Shown here: piece by piece, positions 23,262-35,383 of the stretch | Layout: each line of letters starts with the position of its first letter | Position numbering within the stretch: the first letter of the stretch is position 1 | Assembly (NCBI GenBank): GCA_028583605.1 | Contig: CM053331.1 | Coordinates: 4,348,508 to 4,412,507, forward strand | Reading direction: 5' to 3' | DNA: 64,000 nt | Source of the DNA: Dastarcus helophoroides | Lineage: Eukaryota; Arthropoda; Insecta; Coleoptera; Bothrideridae | Program-made: the position numbers and the translations under genes | Notes under the pieces: model-generated | Databases searched by the model: none | What the model saw: only the letters and a program-made list of their open reading frames with translations | Told to the model about the DNA's origin: nothing

Positions 23262-26200
23262 GAGTGAATCTAAAATTAATTCTTTTTTCCAAAATAACGA
23301 ATTTTCCTTTAGAATTTCAAATGCTATTCAAGTCGAAATGCCACGAAAAGATTTCGAGTCCAACAGAAATATGGTAGAAGTTTAAATAGTTTGTTTTTGA
23401 AATTGCGGAATATTTTTCAAATAAAATTAGAAATTGGCGACGGTTTAAGAAATATGTTTTGAAAATTTTAAAATTTTCTCAGGATTCTCCCTAAACTTTC
23501 GACTATAAGGTGAAAATTTTAACTATGAATTCAAAATTATAACTTCTTGCAAGATTAGTTTAATACAGTTTACAAAAAAACACTGATTAGAGAAGAGCAG
23601 CTTTTCTAAGACAAGACATTTCCCCAATTTTCAAATTTATTAAAAAAATCAAGTAGTACACGTCAAAGTAAAACAAAGATCCAAATTCGAAAGAGCCATT
23701 TAAGCAGCAAAACTTGAAAAGGGAAGACCAACTTTACGACATAAATTATCGAATTTTAACTTCGAATTTTCATAAAATAATACCCGAAACCCAAAATAAA
23801 ATTTTAAAAATCGTCTTTTCGCAAAATATTTTACAGTTCAAGAAAAGAAGATGGAAAAATTCTAGAAAAAGATGCGATTTAGGAACAAATACACAATTTG
23901 TGAAAGTGCGCAATTTCGTTAGGAACAATTTTTTATGTGGCGGAAGAATACTCAAAATGTCGGATTTACTTTCGACATTGTGATTTTAATAAAAAAGTTT
24001 TAACTTTCAATTTGAAAATTTAACTTCCGTAACAAAACTTTAAGTTTTAATTAAGTAATTTTGAAATAAAAATGAATGAAAACGTAAAAAAACATAAAAA
24101 TCTGATATTTAATTTAAAAAGTCAGATACCAAAATAAAAACCTGAAAAATAAATAAAAGAATATCAAAATTTTACCCGAAATTTCTTTTGATTAAAGTTT
24201 AAAGCTTGACTTTTTTTTAATCTAAGCCAAATATTTGTAAAAAGTTGAAATTTCGAGAGTAAGTTAACGTTTAAAAAAATCTCGAATTTATTTAAAACAT
24301 CGAATTTTTAAATTTAGATTTTGAATTTTGAGGACATTTAAAATAAATCTGATAATGAATTTTAAATTAAGCAGAAAAAGGAAAAATACTTGAATTTATA
24401 TAAGGCCCCGGAAACTACGACTTTAAAGCTTTTAAGGCGACTTTAATATCGAAATTTCGAATTTTTTTCTTCAAACTTTACTCGAAAATCCAAATTTTAT
24501 ATGAATTTTAGAAATGCCTAAATTTCTAATAGACGAATTTTGAAGAATGGTGCTTACTTCTAAAAAACACTTTTATATAAACATTTACTGCAATTTTCAA
24601 ATTTAAACTTATGTAATTGTTGAGAAAAATGTAAAAAATCATCAAAGAAAAAAGGGAAAAGTTCGAAATGTACAACGGAATCCGAATGTTAAAAAAATGG
24701 AAATATCCAGCAACAAATTTTCGTTTTCAAGCCAAAGTGAAATTTGTAAATTTCAATTTAGAATGTCAAGAAAAATGTCAATGTTCCAAAAAAAATCTCT
24801 AAATGCAGTAGCAAAATTTCAAGGTTGTGCTCGAACTTTTAACTTTTATTAGAAACTACATAAGACCACACTATTCGACGTTTTTTTTTCATAACTAATA
24901 AACTCTGTTAACAAACATATAAATTTTGGTCTCGGAATTCGATCGAACTTTAAAATTATTAGAAAAAACGCAGATCTGGAGCTTAGTCCTCAGTTTTTTC
25001 CTAAGATTTCGATTTGAAATTAAAATGTTGACTTCGTCCCCAATTTTTTATTTTAATCTCAATACTTCGTTATTTTCAATAAAATGTTGAATCGTAATTA
25101 AAATACTCGACTAGATATTTTGTAAAACTTTGATATTAATTTTGGAAATTTCGTCTGCTTCTAAAAATTTAACCATTTTGAACTAAATTTGATTTTAAAG
25201 GTTGCAATTTTCCGAAAAAGTAGAAATTAAAATTGTTCGTCATACAAAACAAATACTGTTTATATCAAGTTAGATTCCATTGATGGGAAAGTTTAGGAAA
25301 TTCTGACATAAACAGTCGTTCAAACTGCTGCCTCTCTCGGTATCATAACCCAATCAAATTTTTGCATGTTTTAAAGCAACTAAGCCACTGACATGCCTTC
25401 AAAATGTCTAATTAAATTTAGGACGAAGTAGAGAAACACCATTGAGCACAGTTAACGTTAAAACTTAATAAAAGGGAACATTTTATTTACTTGTAATATT
25501 TGGTGGATACGCCGGAACTTCGCCAGGTTAAACAAGAAAATAATTTAAAAAACGCCTCATAGATCACGTTCTATAAGGCGCCATTATTACTTCAGAGATT
25601 ACATTACATAAAGATTCAGAACGATAAATTACAAAAAATTAGTAAAATGTTCGCGAAAATCTTATTTTAGTAAATTCCTTCAACAGATAATTTACTTGCC
25701 CTCTTTTGGTGTTCTTACTAAATCTCTCGCGCAAAAGTCGCATAACGAATCGCACAAGAGCGTGTAATTATACCAATTCGGCACAATTACGAAACACAGC
25801 GCAATATTTGGTGGATGCGCCGGAACTTCGCCAGGTTAAACAAGAAAATATTTTAAATAGTGCTTCATGTAGGTGATAAGGCGTCATTATAACTTCAGAG
25901 ATTACATAACATAGAGATTCGGAAGGATAAGTTACAAAAAAATCAGTAAAATGGTTGCGAAAGTTTTATTTTAGTAAATTCCTTCAACAGATAATTTGCT
26001 TGCCCTCTTTTGGTGTTCTTGCTAAATTTCTCGCGCAAAAGTCGCATAACGAATCGCACAAGAGCGTGTAATTAGACCAACTCGGCACAATTACGAAACA
26101 CGGCGCAATATTTGGTGGATGCGCCGGAACTTCGCCAGGTTAAACAAGAAAGTAATTAAAAAAACGCTTCATAGAACGTGATAAGGCGCCATTATTACTT

Positions 26201-27049
26201 CAGGGATTACATTACATAGAGATTCGGAACCATAAATTGCAACAAAGAAATCGGTAAAATGTTCGCGAAAGTTTTACTTTAGTAAATTCCTATTTTTATC
26301 CAATTTTTGATTTTAATCTCAATACTTGTATAATTTCAATAAATTGTAATTAAAATACTCGACTAAATATTTCGTGAAACTTCGTTATTAATTTAGAAAT
26401 TTCGACTGTTTCTAAAAATTTAACCATTTTTTACTAAATTTAATTTTAAAGGTCGAAATTTCCCAAAAAAAAGTAGAAATTAAAAGTGTTCGCAATGCAA
26501 AATATTGTGTTTTTATCAAGTTTTGTTCCATTGCTGGGAAAGTTCAAGAAATTCTGACATAAGCAGTCGTTCAAAATGCCGTCTCTCTCGGCATCCTAAC
26601 CCAATCAAATTTTTGCATGTTTTAAAGCAACTAAGCCACTGACATGCTTTCAAAATGTCTAATTAAATCTAGGACAAACTAGACAAACATCATTGAGCAC
26701 AATTAACGTAAAAACTCAATTAACGGGAACATTTAATTTACCTGTAATATTTGGTGGATGCGCCAGAACTATGCCAGGTTAAAGAAGAAAATAATTTAAA
26801 AAACGCTTCATAGAACATGATAAGGCGCCATTATTACTTCAGAGATTACATTATATTGAGATTCGGAACGATAAATTACAAAAAAATCAATAAAATATTC
26901 GCGAAAGTTTTATTTCAGTAAATTCCTTCAACAGATAATTTACTTGCCCTCTTTTGGTGTTCTTACTAAATCTCTCGCGCAGAAGTCGCATAACGAATCG
27001 CACAAGAGCGTATAATAAGACCAACTCGGCAAAATTACGAGACACAACC
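23262..27049. repeat. Left arm of an 8.8 kb palindrome
   Basis: The arm begins AGTGAATCTAAAATTAATTC and is the inverted counterpart of the sequence ending ...GATTCACT at 32091. Matching landmarks mirror one another throughout, e.g. 23770-23955 (minus) against 31400-31585 (plus), which encode nearly identical 61-residue translations. Composition outward to inward: ~1.8 kb AT-rich; segment A (25040-25495); three ~305 bp B units starting near 25496, 25805 and 26108; a second A (26297-26745); and one B (26746-27049). Divergence between arms is a few percent by eye. I see no protein gene in the arm. Confidence 0.85.
25496..26296. repeat. Array of ~305 bp B units (left arm)
   Basis: Each unit carries ATATTTGGTGGATGCGCCGG, AACTTCGCCAGGTTAAACAAG, ATAAGGCGCCATTATTACTTC-type, CTTGCCCTCTTTTGGTGTTC, and CGCATAACGAATCGCACAAG. 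Starts are near 25496, 25805 and 26108. The units are more GC-rich than the flanking A segments. Confidence 0.8.
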
Positions 27050-27491
27050 AAAACAAGGATAACATTTTCGCCGAACTGTTACGGTCGAAAGTGAATTATA
27101 GGCGCGCGATGTAAAATATGAAAGCGATCTTAAAGCAGATTATTGTCCGCTCATTCTAATGCCTGAATCGGCTTAGAAAAAGAAGTAAAATTCACACGTA
27201 AGACGATTAGTTAGCTAGTAAATCCGGGGATCCCGTAAAGAGCATTATCATTATATTATGATTATAGTGGATTTAGTAATGGCGTTTCGGGACTCTGTTA
27301 ACTCAGTGCACGGCCGTCTTTCGCGCAAATCACTCAAATATAACCTGCTCTAATTGCCTTTTGCGAGAGTTGACACCACATAACCGCTTTTTGATTTTTT
27401 TTGTCTTGTTTACCGATTGATCTTCGCCGGTGGTAATTAGTTGCTCGGAGTGTGCGTCATTGGATACTTTTTAGTACAAGTGTAAAGCAAA
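27050..27491 (+). other. Single-copy palindrome apex; putative promoter and 5' UTR
   Basis: This stretch has no counterpart in either arm and none of the repeat motifs seen elsewhere in the window. From about 27290 it becomes more GC-rich and CpG-containing (GTGCACGGCCGTCTTTCGCG), and it runs into AAAGCAAAATGGgtaag. That is what a transcription start region and 5' UTR would look like, but I see no TATA box and cannot place the start site. Confidence 0.35.
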
Positions 27492-27495
27492 ATGG
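27492..27495 (+). CDS. Putative first coding exon end, ATGG|gtaagt
   Basis: The start codon sits in CAAAATGG, a good arthropod context, and is followed at once by a GTAAGT donor at 27496. Only the ATG and one more base would be in this exon, so the gene's next exon must begin in phase 1. The segment at 55207-55244 does so: joined, the frame is ATG GGG CAG GAA GTA and stays open. The resulting Met-Gly start could be N-myristoylated, but that is speculation. I do not recognise the protein. The evidence is splice consensus, start context and phase only. Confidence 0.3.
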
Positions 27496-27667
27496 GTAAG
27501 TTGATCCTGATATTAGTAATATCATTGTTGACAAGGTTACCATCATGTAGGTAAAAAAAAAGTAAAACATAATCGCCAAACCAAGCGATTAATTATTACA
27601 AAAGTTGCAACCTGGATTTCTACTTTATTCAATCGAAGAACCAATCGTTGAGTTGTTTTGGGCATAT

Positions 27668-30600
27668 TTATACCGGCGCATCCGCCAAATATTGCTTTGT
27701 GTTTTGTAATTTTGCCGAGCTATTCTTATTATAACCTCTTGTGCGATTCGTTATGCGATTTCAGCGCCAGAGATTTAGTAAGAACACCAAATGATTGCAA
27801 GTAAGTTATCTGTTGAAGGTATTTATTAAAATAAAACTTTCGCGAACACTTTATTGATTTTTTTATAATTTATAGTTTCGAATCTCTATATAATCTAATC
27901 TCTGAAGTAATAATGGCGCCTTATCACGTTCTATGAAGCATTTTTTTGAGTATTTTCTTGTTTAACCTGCCAAAGTTCCGGCGCATCCACCAGACATTGC
28001 GCCGTGTCTCGTAATTGTGCCGAGTTGGTCTAATTACACGCTCTTGTGCGATTCGTTATGCGACTTTTGCGCGAGAGATTTAGTAAGAACACCAAAAGAG
28101 GGCAAGCAAATTATCTGTTGAAGGAATTTACTAAAATAAAACTTTCGCGAGCATTTTACTGATTTTTTTGTAACTTATCCTTCCGAATCTCTATGTTATG
28201 TAATCTCTGAAGTTATAATGACGCCTTATCACCTACATGAAGCACTATTTAAAATATTTTCTTGTTTAACCTGCCAAAGTTCCGGCGCATCCACCGGACA
28301 TTGCGCCGTGTCTCGTAATTGTGCCGAGTTGGTCTAATTACACGCTCTTGTGCGATTCGTTATGCGACTTTTGTGCGAGAGATTTAGTAAGAACACCAAA
28401 AGAGGGCAAGTAAATTATCTGTTGAAGGAATTTACTGAAATAAAATTTTCGCGAACATTTTACTGATTTTTTTGTAATTTATCGTTCCGAATCTCAATGT
28501 AATGTAATCTCTGAAGTAATAATGGCGCCTTCTCACGTTCTATGAAGCGTTTTTTAAATTATTTTCTTCTTGTACCTGGCAAGTTCTGGCGCATTCACCA
28601 AATATTACAGATAAATTAAATGTTTCCTTTTATTGAGTTTTTACGTTAACTGAGCTCAATGATGTTTCTCTAGTTTGTCCTAGATTTAATTAGACATTTT
28701 GAAAGCATGTTTGTGGCTTAGTTGCTTTAAAACATGCAACAATTTTACTGGGTTAGGATGCCGAGAGAGGCGGCAGTTTGAACGACTGCTTATGTCAGAA
28801 TTTCTTGAACTTTCCCAGCAATGGAACATAACTTGATAAAAGCACAATTTTTTGCATTGCGAACACTTTTAATTTCTACTTTTTTTGGGAAATTTCGACC
28901 TTTAAAATCAAATTTAGTAAAAAATGGTTAAATTTTTAGAAACAGTCGAAATTTCTAAATTAATAACGAAGTTTCACGAAATATTTAGTCGAGTATTTTA
29001 ATCACAATTCATTGAAAATATACAAGTATTGAGATTAAAATCAAAAATTGGATAAAAATAGGAATTTACTAAAGTAAAACTTTCACGAACATTTTACTGA
29101 TTTTTTTTTGTAATTTATGGTTCCGAATCTCTATGTAATGTAATCTCTGAAGTATTAATGGCGCCTTATCACGTTCTATGAAGCGTTTTTTTAATTACTT
29201 TCTTGTTTAACCTGGCGAAGTTCCGGCGCATCCACCAAATACTGCGCTGTGTTTCGTAATTGTGCCGAGTTGGTATAATTACACGCTCTTGTGCGATTCG
29301 TTATGCGACTTTTACGCGAGAGATTTAGTAAGAACACCAAAAAAGGGCAAGCAAATTATCTGTTGAAGGAATTTACTAAAATAAAACTTTCGCGAGCATT
29401 TTACTGATCTTTTTGTAACTTATCTTCCGAATCTCTATATTATGTAATCTCTGAAGTTATAATGACGCCTTATCACCTACATGAAGCACTATTTAAAATA
29501 TTTTCTTGTTTAACCTGGCGAAGTTCCGGCGCATCCACCAAATATTGCGCTGTGTTTCGTAATTGTGCCGAATTGGTCTAATTACACGCTCTTGTGCGAT
29601 TCGTTATGCGACTTTTGCGCGAGAGATTTAGTAAGAACGCCAATAGAGGGCAAGTAAATTATCTGTTGAAGGAATTTACTAAAATAAAACTTTCGCGAAC
29701 ATTTTACTGATTTTTTGTAATTTATCGTTCTGAATCTTTATGTAATGTAATCTCTGAAGTAATAATGGCGCCTCATAGAACGTGATCTATGAGGCATTTT
29801 TTAAATTATTTTCTTGTTTAACCTGGCTAAGTTCCGGCGCATCCACCAAATATTACAAGTAAATAAAATGTTCCCTTTTATTAAGTTTTAACGTTAACTG
29901 TTCTCAATGGTGTTTCTCTAGTTCGTCCTAGATTTAATTAGACATTTTGAAGGCATGTCAGTGGCTTAGTTGCTTTAAAACATGCGAAAAATTTGATTGG
30001 GTTATGATACCGAGAGAGGTAGCAGTTTGAACGACTGTTTGTGTCAGAATTTCATAAACTTTCCCATCAATGGAATCTAACTTGATATAAACAGTATTTG
30101 TTTTGTACGACGAACAATTTTAATTTCTACTTTTTCGGGAAATTTCAACCTTTAAAATCAAATTTAGTTCAAAATGGTTAAATTTTTAGAAGCAGACGAA
30201 ATTTCCAAAATTAATATTAAAGTTTTACAAAATATCTAGTCGAATATTTTAATTACGATTCAACATTTTATTGAAAATAACGAAGTATTGAGATTAAAAT
30301 AAAAAATTGGGGACGAAGTCAACATTTTAATTTCAAATCGAAAGCTTAGGAAAAAACTGAGGACTAAGCTCAAGATCTGCGTTTTTTCTAATAATTTTAA
30401 AGTTCGATCGAATTCCGAGACCAAAATTTATAATATTTTTGTTAACAGAGTTCATTAGTTATGAAAAAAAAAACGTCGAATAGTGTGGTCTTATGTAGTT
30501 TCTAATAAAAGTTAAAAGTTCGAGCAAAACCTTGAAATTTTGCTACTGCATTTAGAGATTTTTTTTGGAACATTGACATTTTTCTTAACATTCTGAATTG

Positions 30601-32091
30601 AAATTTACAAATTTCACTTTGGCTTGAAAACGAAAATTTGTTGCTCGATATTTCCATTTTTTTTTAATATTCGGATTTCCTTGTACATTTCGAACTTTTC
30701 CCTTTTTTCTTTGATGATTTTTTACATTTTTCTCAACAACTACATAAGTTAAATTTGAAAATTGCAGTAAATTTTTATATAAAAGAGTTTTTTAGAAGTA
30801 AGCACCATTCTTCAAAATTCGTCCATTAGAAACTTAAGCATTTCTAAAATTCATATAAACTTTGGATTTTCGATTGAAGTTTCAAAAAAAAAAAATTCGA
30901 AATTTCGATATTAAAGTCGCCTTAAAAGCTTTAAAGTCGCAGTTTCCGAAGCTTTATATAAATTCAAGTCTTTTTTCTTTTTCTGCTTAATTCAAAATTT
31001 ATTATCAGATTTATTTTAAATGTCCTCAAAATTCAAAATCTAAATTTAAAAATTCGATGTTTAAAATAAATTCCAGATTTTTTTAAATGTTAACCTACTC
31101 TCGAAATTTCAACTTTTTACAAACATTTGGCTTAGATTAAAAAAAAGTCAAGCTTTAAACTTTAATCAAAAGAAATTTCGGGTAAAATTTTGATATTTTT
31201 TTATTTATTTTTCAGGTTTTTATTTTGGTACCTGACTTTTTAAGTTAAATATCAGATTTTTATTTTTTTTACGTTTTCATTTATTTTCTTTTAAAATTAC
31301 TTAATTAAAACTCAAAGTTTTGTTACGGAAGTTAAATTTTTAAATTGAAAGGTAAAACTTTTCTATTAGAATCACAATGTCGAAAGTAAATCCGACATTT
31401 TGAGTATTCTTCCGCCACATAAAAAATTTTTCCTAACGAAATTGCGCACTTTCACAAATTGTGTATTTGTTCCTAAATCGCATCTTTTTTTAGAATTTTT
31501 CTATCTTCTTTTTTTGAACTGTAAAATATTCTGCGAAAACACGATTTTTAAAATTTTATTTTGGGTTTCGGGTATTATTTTATGAAAATTCTGAATTAAA
31601 ATTCGATAATAATTTATGTCGTAAAGTTGGTCTTCCCTTTTCAAGTTTTGCTGCTTAAAAGGCTATTTAGAATTTAAATCTTTTTCTTACTTTGACGTGT
31701 ACGACTTGATTTTTTTAATAAATTTGAAAATTGGGGAAATGTCTTGTCTTAGAAAAGCGCTCTTCTCTAATCAATGTTTTTTTGTAAATTGTATTAAACT
31801 AATCATGCAAGAAGTTATAATTTTGAATTCATAGTTAAAATGTTCACTTTATAGTCAAAAGTTTAGGGAGAATCTTGAGAAAATTTTAAAATTTTCAAAA
31901 TATATTTCTTAAACCGTTGCCAATTTCTATTTTTTTTAAAATATTTCGCAATTTCAAAAATAAAGTATTTAAACTTCTACCATATTTCTATTGGAGTCGA
32001 AACCTTTTCGTGGCATTTCAACTTGAATAGCATTTGGGATTCCAAAGGAAAAGTCGTTATTTTGGAAAAAAAAATTAATTTTAGATTCACT
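27668..32091. repeat. Right arm of the 8.8 kb palindrome
   Basis: It is the inverted counterpart of 23262-27049. It carries inner B units starting near 27668, 27978 and 28284, an A segment (about 28600-29060), further B units to about 29845, a second A (29850-30310) and ~1.8 kb of AT-rich arm to 32091. The inner B block has three units here against one in the left arm, so the arms are unequal near the apex (4.4 against 3.8 kb). The arm ends abruptly where a 5'-truncated mariner begins. Confidence 0.85.
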
Positions 32092-32093
32092 CA

Positions 32094-33441
32094 TTGCGCA
32101 GCGAATTAATATTAAATTTCTTGCCGTTGAAAGTGTAAAGTTAGCCGAAATTCTTCAAAGAATAGAAGCACAGTTTGGGGATACTTGTTTGAAAAAAAAC
32201 TCATGAATGGCACAAACAATTTTTGAAAGGACGAACTCAAGTTGAAAATGAACCCTATGCTCGTCGTCCTCGGATCAGTGTGCTAAGGACAAGATTAACG
32301 CCTGTTCAACGCTTTTTGGAATATGATCGCCGTTTAACTCTTAATGAAATTGCAGCTGGCAGATAGGGATAAGCTTTGGAAATGCTCAATCCATCATTAC
32401 AAACGAGCTTGGAATTAGAAAAATTTCTACCAGATAGGTACCTGACGTCTTTTGACTGAAGAACAGAAGCAACAACGTCTGGAGATTTGTCAGCTCTATC
32501 TTGGACGTTTACAACGTGAAGGTGACGGTTTTTTGCAACGTGTCGTTACGAATAATGAGACTTTGGCCCACCGTTACACCCCTGAATCTAAACAAGCAGA
32601 CATGGCGTTGAACGGAAAGGGAAAATGTGCACCATCAAGAAAAAAATTCGTCTCTCAGCTGGAAAGGTTCTTGAGATGGCGACTTGGAATTTTAAAGGGG
32701 TTGTGCACGTCGATTTTCTGCATGAACGTCGTACGGTTGTTACTGTCTACTACTGCCAGCTATTAGATAAAGCAAAACGTAAATATTGGTGCAAGAGGCG
32801 CGAATTTTCGATCAGAAATGTGAAACGTAAAGATGATGGTTTTTTGCAACGTGTCGTTACAAATGATGAGACTTGGGTCCACCATTAACCCCTGAATCTA
32901 AACAGGCAAACATGGCGTTGAACGGAAAGGGGAAAGGTGCACCATCAAGGAAAAAATTCACCTCTCAGCTGGAAAGGTTCTTGAGATGATGTCTTGGGAT
33001 TTTAAAGGGGTTGTGTACGTCGATTTTCTGCATGAACGTCGTACTGTTAATGCTGCCTACTACTGCCAGCTATTGGATGAAGCAAAACGTAGATATTGGT
33101 GGAAGAGGTGCGAATTTTCGGTCAGAAATGTAATTTTGCTTTACGACAATGCCTGCCCCCACTCAGCCAATCTGACACATCGAAAATTAGAAGAAATGCA
33201 ATGGGCAACATTAGAACACCCTCCTTATAGTCCCGACTTATCACCATGCGATTATCATATGTGTGGGCCACTGAACGAAGCTCTAGGAGGTGAGCGATTC
33301 CACGATTATGCTGCTGTTGAGACATTTGTGCGCAATTGGCTGCACACACGCCTCCCTTCTTTTTATGATGATGGCTTTAGCAAACTCTCAATCCGTTGGG
33401 AAAAATGCATAACAATATCAGGAGATTATGCAGAAAAATAG
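32094..33441 (+). pseudogene. Mariner transposase pseudogene with internal duplication
   Basis: Readable blocks: AQRINIKFLAVESVKLAEIL, the helix-turn-helix region (EWHKQFLKGRTQVENEP, DRRLTLNEIAAG), LTEEQKQQRLEICQLYLGRL, then the central domain twice. The two central copies (about 32521-32831 and 32832-33140) have a period of 311 bp. The first has NNET in place of DETW at the first catalytic site; the second keeps NDETW. The C-terminal ORF (32986-33441) holds YDNACPHSAN and YSPDLSPCDY with 34 residues between the two aspartates, the D34D spacing of true mariners, and ends at a natural-looking stop. Stops and shifts in the N-terminal half and the duplication make it inactive. Confidence 0.85.
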
Positions 33442-33518
33442 TTAATAATTTTCATATATGAATCTTGTACCTATAAATTTTTAAAAACAAATTCCCGTTC
33501 ATATTTGTTTTACCCTCA
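32094..33518 (+). mobile_element. 5'-truncated mariner element
   Basis: It is the same family as the element at 18514-20859. It lacks the 5' terminal repeat and the first ~10 codons, starting at TTGCGCAGCG directly against the palindrome arm. It ends near 33518 with TTCATATTTGTTTTACCCTC, a slightly decayed 3' terminal repeat. The coding region contains a 311 bp tandem duplication. Confidence 0.8.
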
Positions 33519-33739
33519 TTCCAATTTACAGTACGAACTTGGTTGCTTTAACTTGACAAAAAAAAACTATGTTATGGTACGATAGTTAAGTTATCCAAAT
33601 AAGAAAAATCTAGAAAACTATGTAAGACAAAAAATGGAATGTGGAATATGGAATTAAAATACGCACAATATCCGTAGAAGATTATTTTTTTATTTTCTAT
33701 CAAAAGCCCAGTCTGTTTTGAGACGAGAAATATTTTAAT
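33519..33739. other. Unassigned AT-rich spacer
   Basis: No feature recognised between the mariner and the Penelope-like insertion. Confidence 0.4.
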
Positions 33740-33752
33740 AATTTTGAATATT

Positions 33753-33966
33753 TTAAAAACTGAAATACAAATCTTGTCCCCTGAAACCAAGAAAGATTAA
33801 AAAACACAACAGAGGTTGCTCTAACGCGTTTCGATAGCCAAGCTATCATCTGCAGATGGCGCGTTAGATTAACCTCTGTTGTGTTTTTTAATCTTTCTTG
33901 GTTTCAGGGGACAAGATTTGTATTTTAATTTTTTTAAGATAACCAAGGACTAGTCCGTTCCACCAA
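33753..33966. mobile_element. Penelope-like palindromic copy with 13 bp target duplication
   Basis: The forward arm (CTGAAATACAAATCTTGTCC to CTATCATCTGCAGA) is followed directly by an inverted arm that ends ...ACCAAGGACTAGTCCGTTCC-ACC. Only the right arm carries the extension. AATTTTGAATATT is present at both 33740-33752 and 33967-33979. The hairpin GATAGC-CAA-GCTATC is intact, but CUGAAGA has become CUGCAGA, so this copy's ribozyme core would be dead. Confidence 0.7.
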
Positions 33967-33979
33967 AATTTTGAATATT

Positions 33980-34544
33980 AAAAAAAATAATTTGTGTCAA
34001 CATTCCCAGTTAACAAAGGAGAGAATTACGGTATTTCTTTCAGAAAAACACCGATTTCAGACGCTCGTCAGGTAGAAAGATACTTATCAGTGTCGTAATA
34101 GAAGTTGCAATCATTGCTTGTCACAAGTTTACATCAATTTTACGGTGGTTTGCATCTCTGGGTCCTTAAAAACCTGCCCATTATCGAACAATGTAACAGC
34201 TATTTGTAAAGGATGCTTAGAAATGTTCAAGATCTCCAATGTTGGATCTTTGTGGCGTTTTCTTCAACGCAAGTGTGGCTTCCATATTTTAAAATGAATT
34301 TCTCATCTATAACACTAGCGTGTCGTGGCTGTCATAAATGGAGAAGCTCTGGAGAGATCGTCAAAGAAATAGAAACACATTTTAAATAATTAGAATTTTA
34401 AATTTGTCTGCAATGCACCCAAAAATGACTATTTCTTTTCAATATTACAAAATCAAAAACTCTTTACTTAAAATGAAAGGAATTCGTAATTAAATTCCAA
34501 TTTTTTTTTTTAAGTTCAGTCTACTAGCAAACGACAGCTCCATT
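33980..34544. other. Unassigned sequence
   Basis: No open frame or repeat recognised. Confidence 0.4.
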
Positions 34545-34990
34545 ATTCAAAGCATTACGAGTAAGAAGCGGAAACAAGAATAGTTGGCGATGAGCGGTTT
34601 TCTTAAACAAGAATAGATTGTAATTTTTGGGGAAAATTCAGTTCGGTGACGAGTTCCATAGCTTGGAAATTCTATAGAAAAAAGATTCTCCGTAGACGGA
34701 AGTCCTCACTGTCTCAAGCTGGACCTCACAGGAATTTGCTGTCTCCGACTGTCTATAGTATGTCTCGAGAATCTTGCCCTTGGGGGGATCAACCCTAATA
34801 GTTCCTGCGAGCATCTTCCATGATAGTACTTGTAAAAAAGAGACAAGTCACCAACCAACGCCTTTGCTCTAGTGTTTTGGGAGAATCGCTCAGACTATCG
34901 TCATCAATTAGGCGAATTGCTCTTCTTTGAATCGAATCCAAGAGAGTTAAAATATGTTTTGACGCTGAACTTCAAACATGAGAACAGTAT
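34545..34990 (-). pseudogene. Jockey-like LINE, 3' end of the RT ORF
   Basis: On the minus strand one reads YCSHV-stop-SSASKHILTLLD, then SIQRRAIRLIDDDSLSDSP, LEQRRW, and after frameshifts LLGLIPPKGKILETYYRQ, VYGESFFYRISKLWNS and NYNLFLFKKTAHRQL. This order (IQ-RAIRLI, L-HRR, a Y-RC-like block, R-FF-R-LWN-LP, F-K-H) is the conserved C-terminal tail of arthropod Jockey-clade RTs. The fragment is 5'-truncated, as is usual for LINEs, and carries a TGA in place of Trp in the YCSHVW motif. It abuts the left end of the split mariner. Confidence 0.7.
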
Positions 34991-34991
34991 T

Positions 34992-35254
34992 ATACCAAGT
35001 CATTCAATAAGTCCGTAGGATAAGTAGGAAAAAAAACAAGATTTTGACCAAACTCGATTTTATTATTCAACTTAGTTGCCTTCGAGGGCGATACAACGAG
35101 TATAGCGATTTTCCAACTTTTCGATACCACTTTTATGGTACGATTTCACTTTCTCGTCAAAATAGGCCTCAGTTTTAGCGATTACTTCATCATTGGACTT
35201 AAATTTCTTTTCAACAAGCATTCTATTGAGATCTGAAAACAGGAACAAAGTCGC
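34992..35254 (-). pseudogene. Mariner transposase, C-terminal part (split by BEL)
   Basis: The minus strand encodes SDLNRMLVEKKFKSNDEVIA, KTEAYFDEKVKSYHKSGIEK and LENRYTRCIALEGN, the C-terminus of an irritans-type mariner transposase, ending at a stop at 35072. The upstream half lies at 43948-44270, beyond the BEL element: the GTCGC at 35250-35254 recurs at 43948-43952. A small deletion shifts the frame right after the last catalytic Ser-Asp. The outer end near 34992 (TCATTCAATAAGTCCG) is a decayed terminal repeat. Confidence 0.8.
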
Positions 35255-35383
35255 TGTTCGATATTGTATTCTTGTCATAACCACAAAAATAATAAAATAA
35301 TTCACGATTAGAAAGAAAGTGTCAATTATTTATTCATCATAAATTATACAGTCCATAAAGAAGAAACCAGCGAATTATATACA
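35255..35383 (+). repeat. Left LTR of the BEL/Pao element
   Basis: 129 bp, with AATAATAAAATAATTCACG supplying an AATAAA signal. It differs from the right LTR at a handful of positions (e.g. TTATATACA against TTACATACA), so the insertion is not very recent. It is short for a BEL/Pao LTR. Confidence 0.85.

Noticed and set aside
23714..23983. ORFs in the palindrome arms, including the matching pair 23770-23955 and 31400-31585
   Set aside because: Conservation between arms follows from the inverted duplication itself. Composition is low-complexity and both strands are open.
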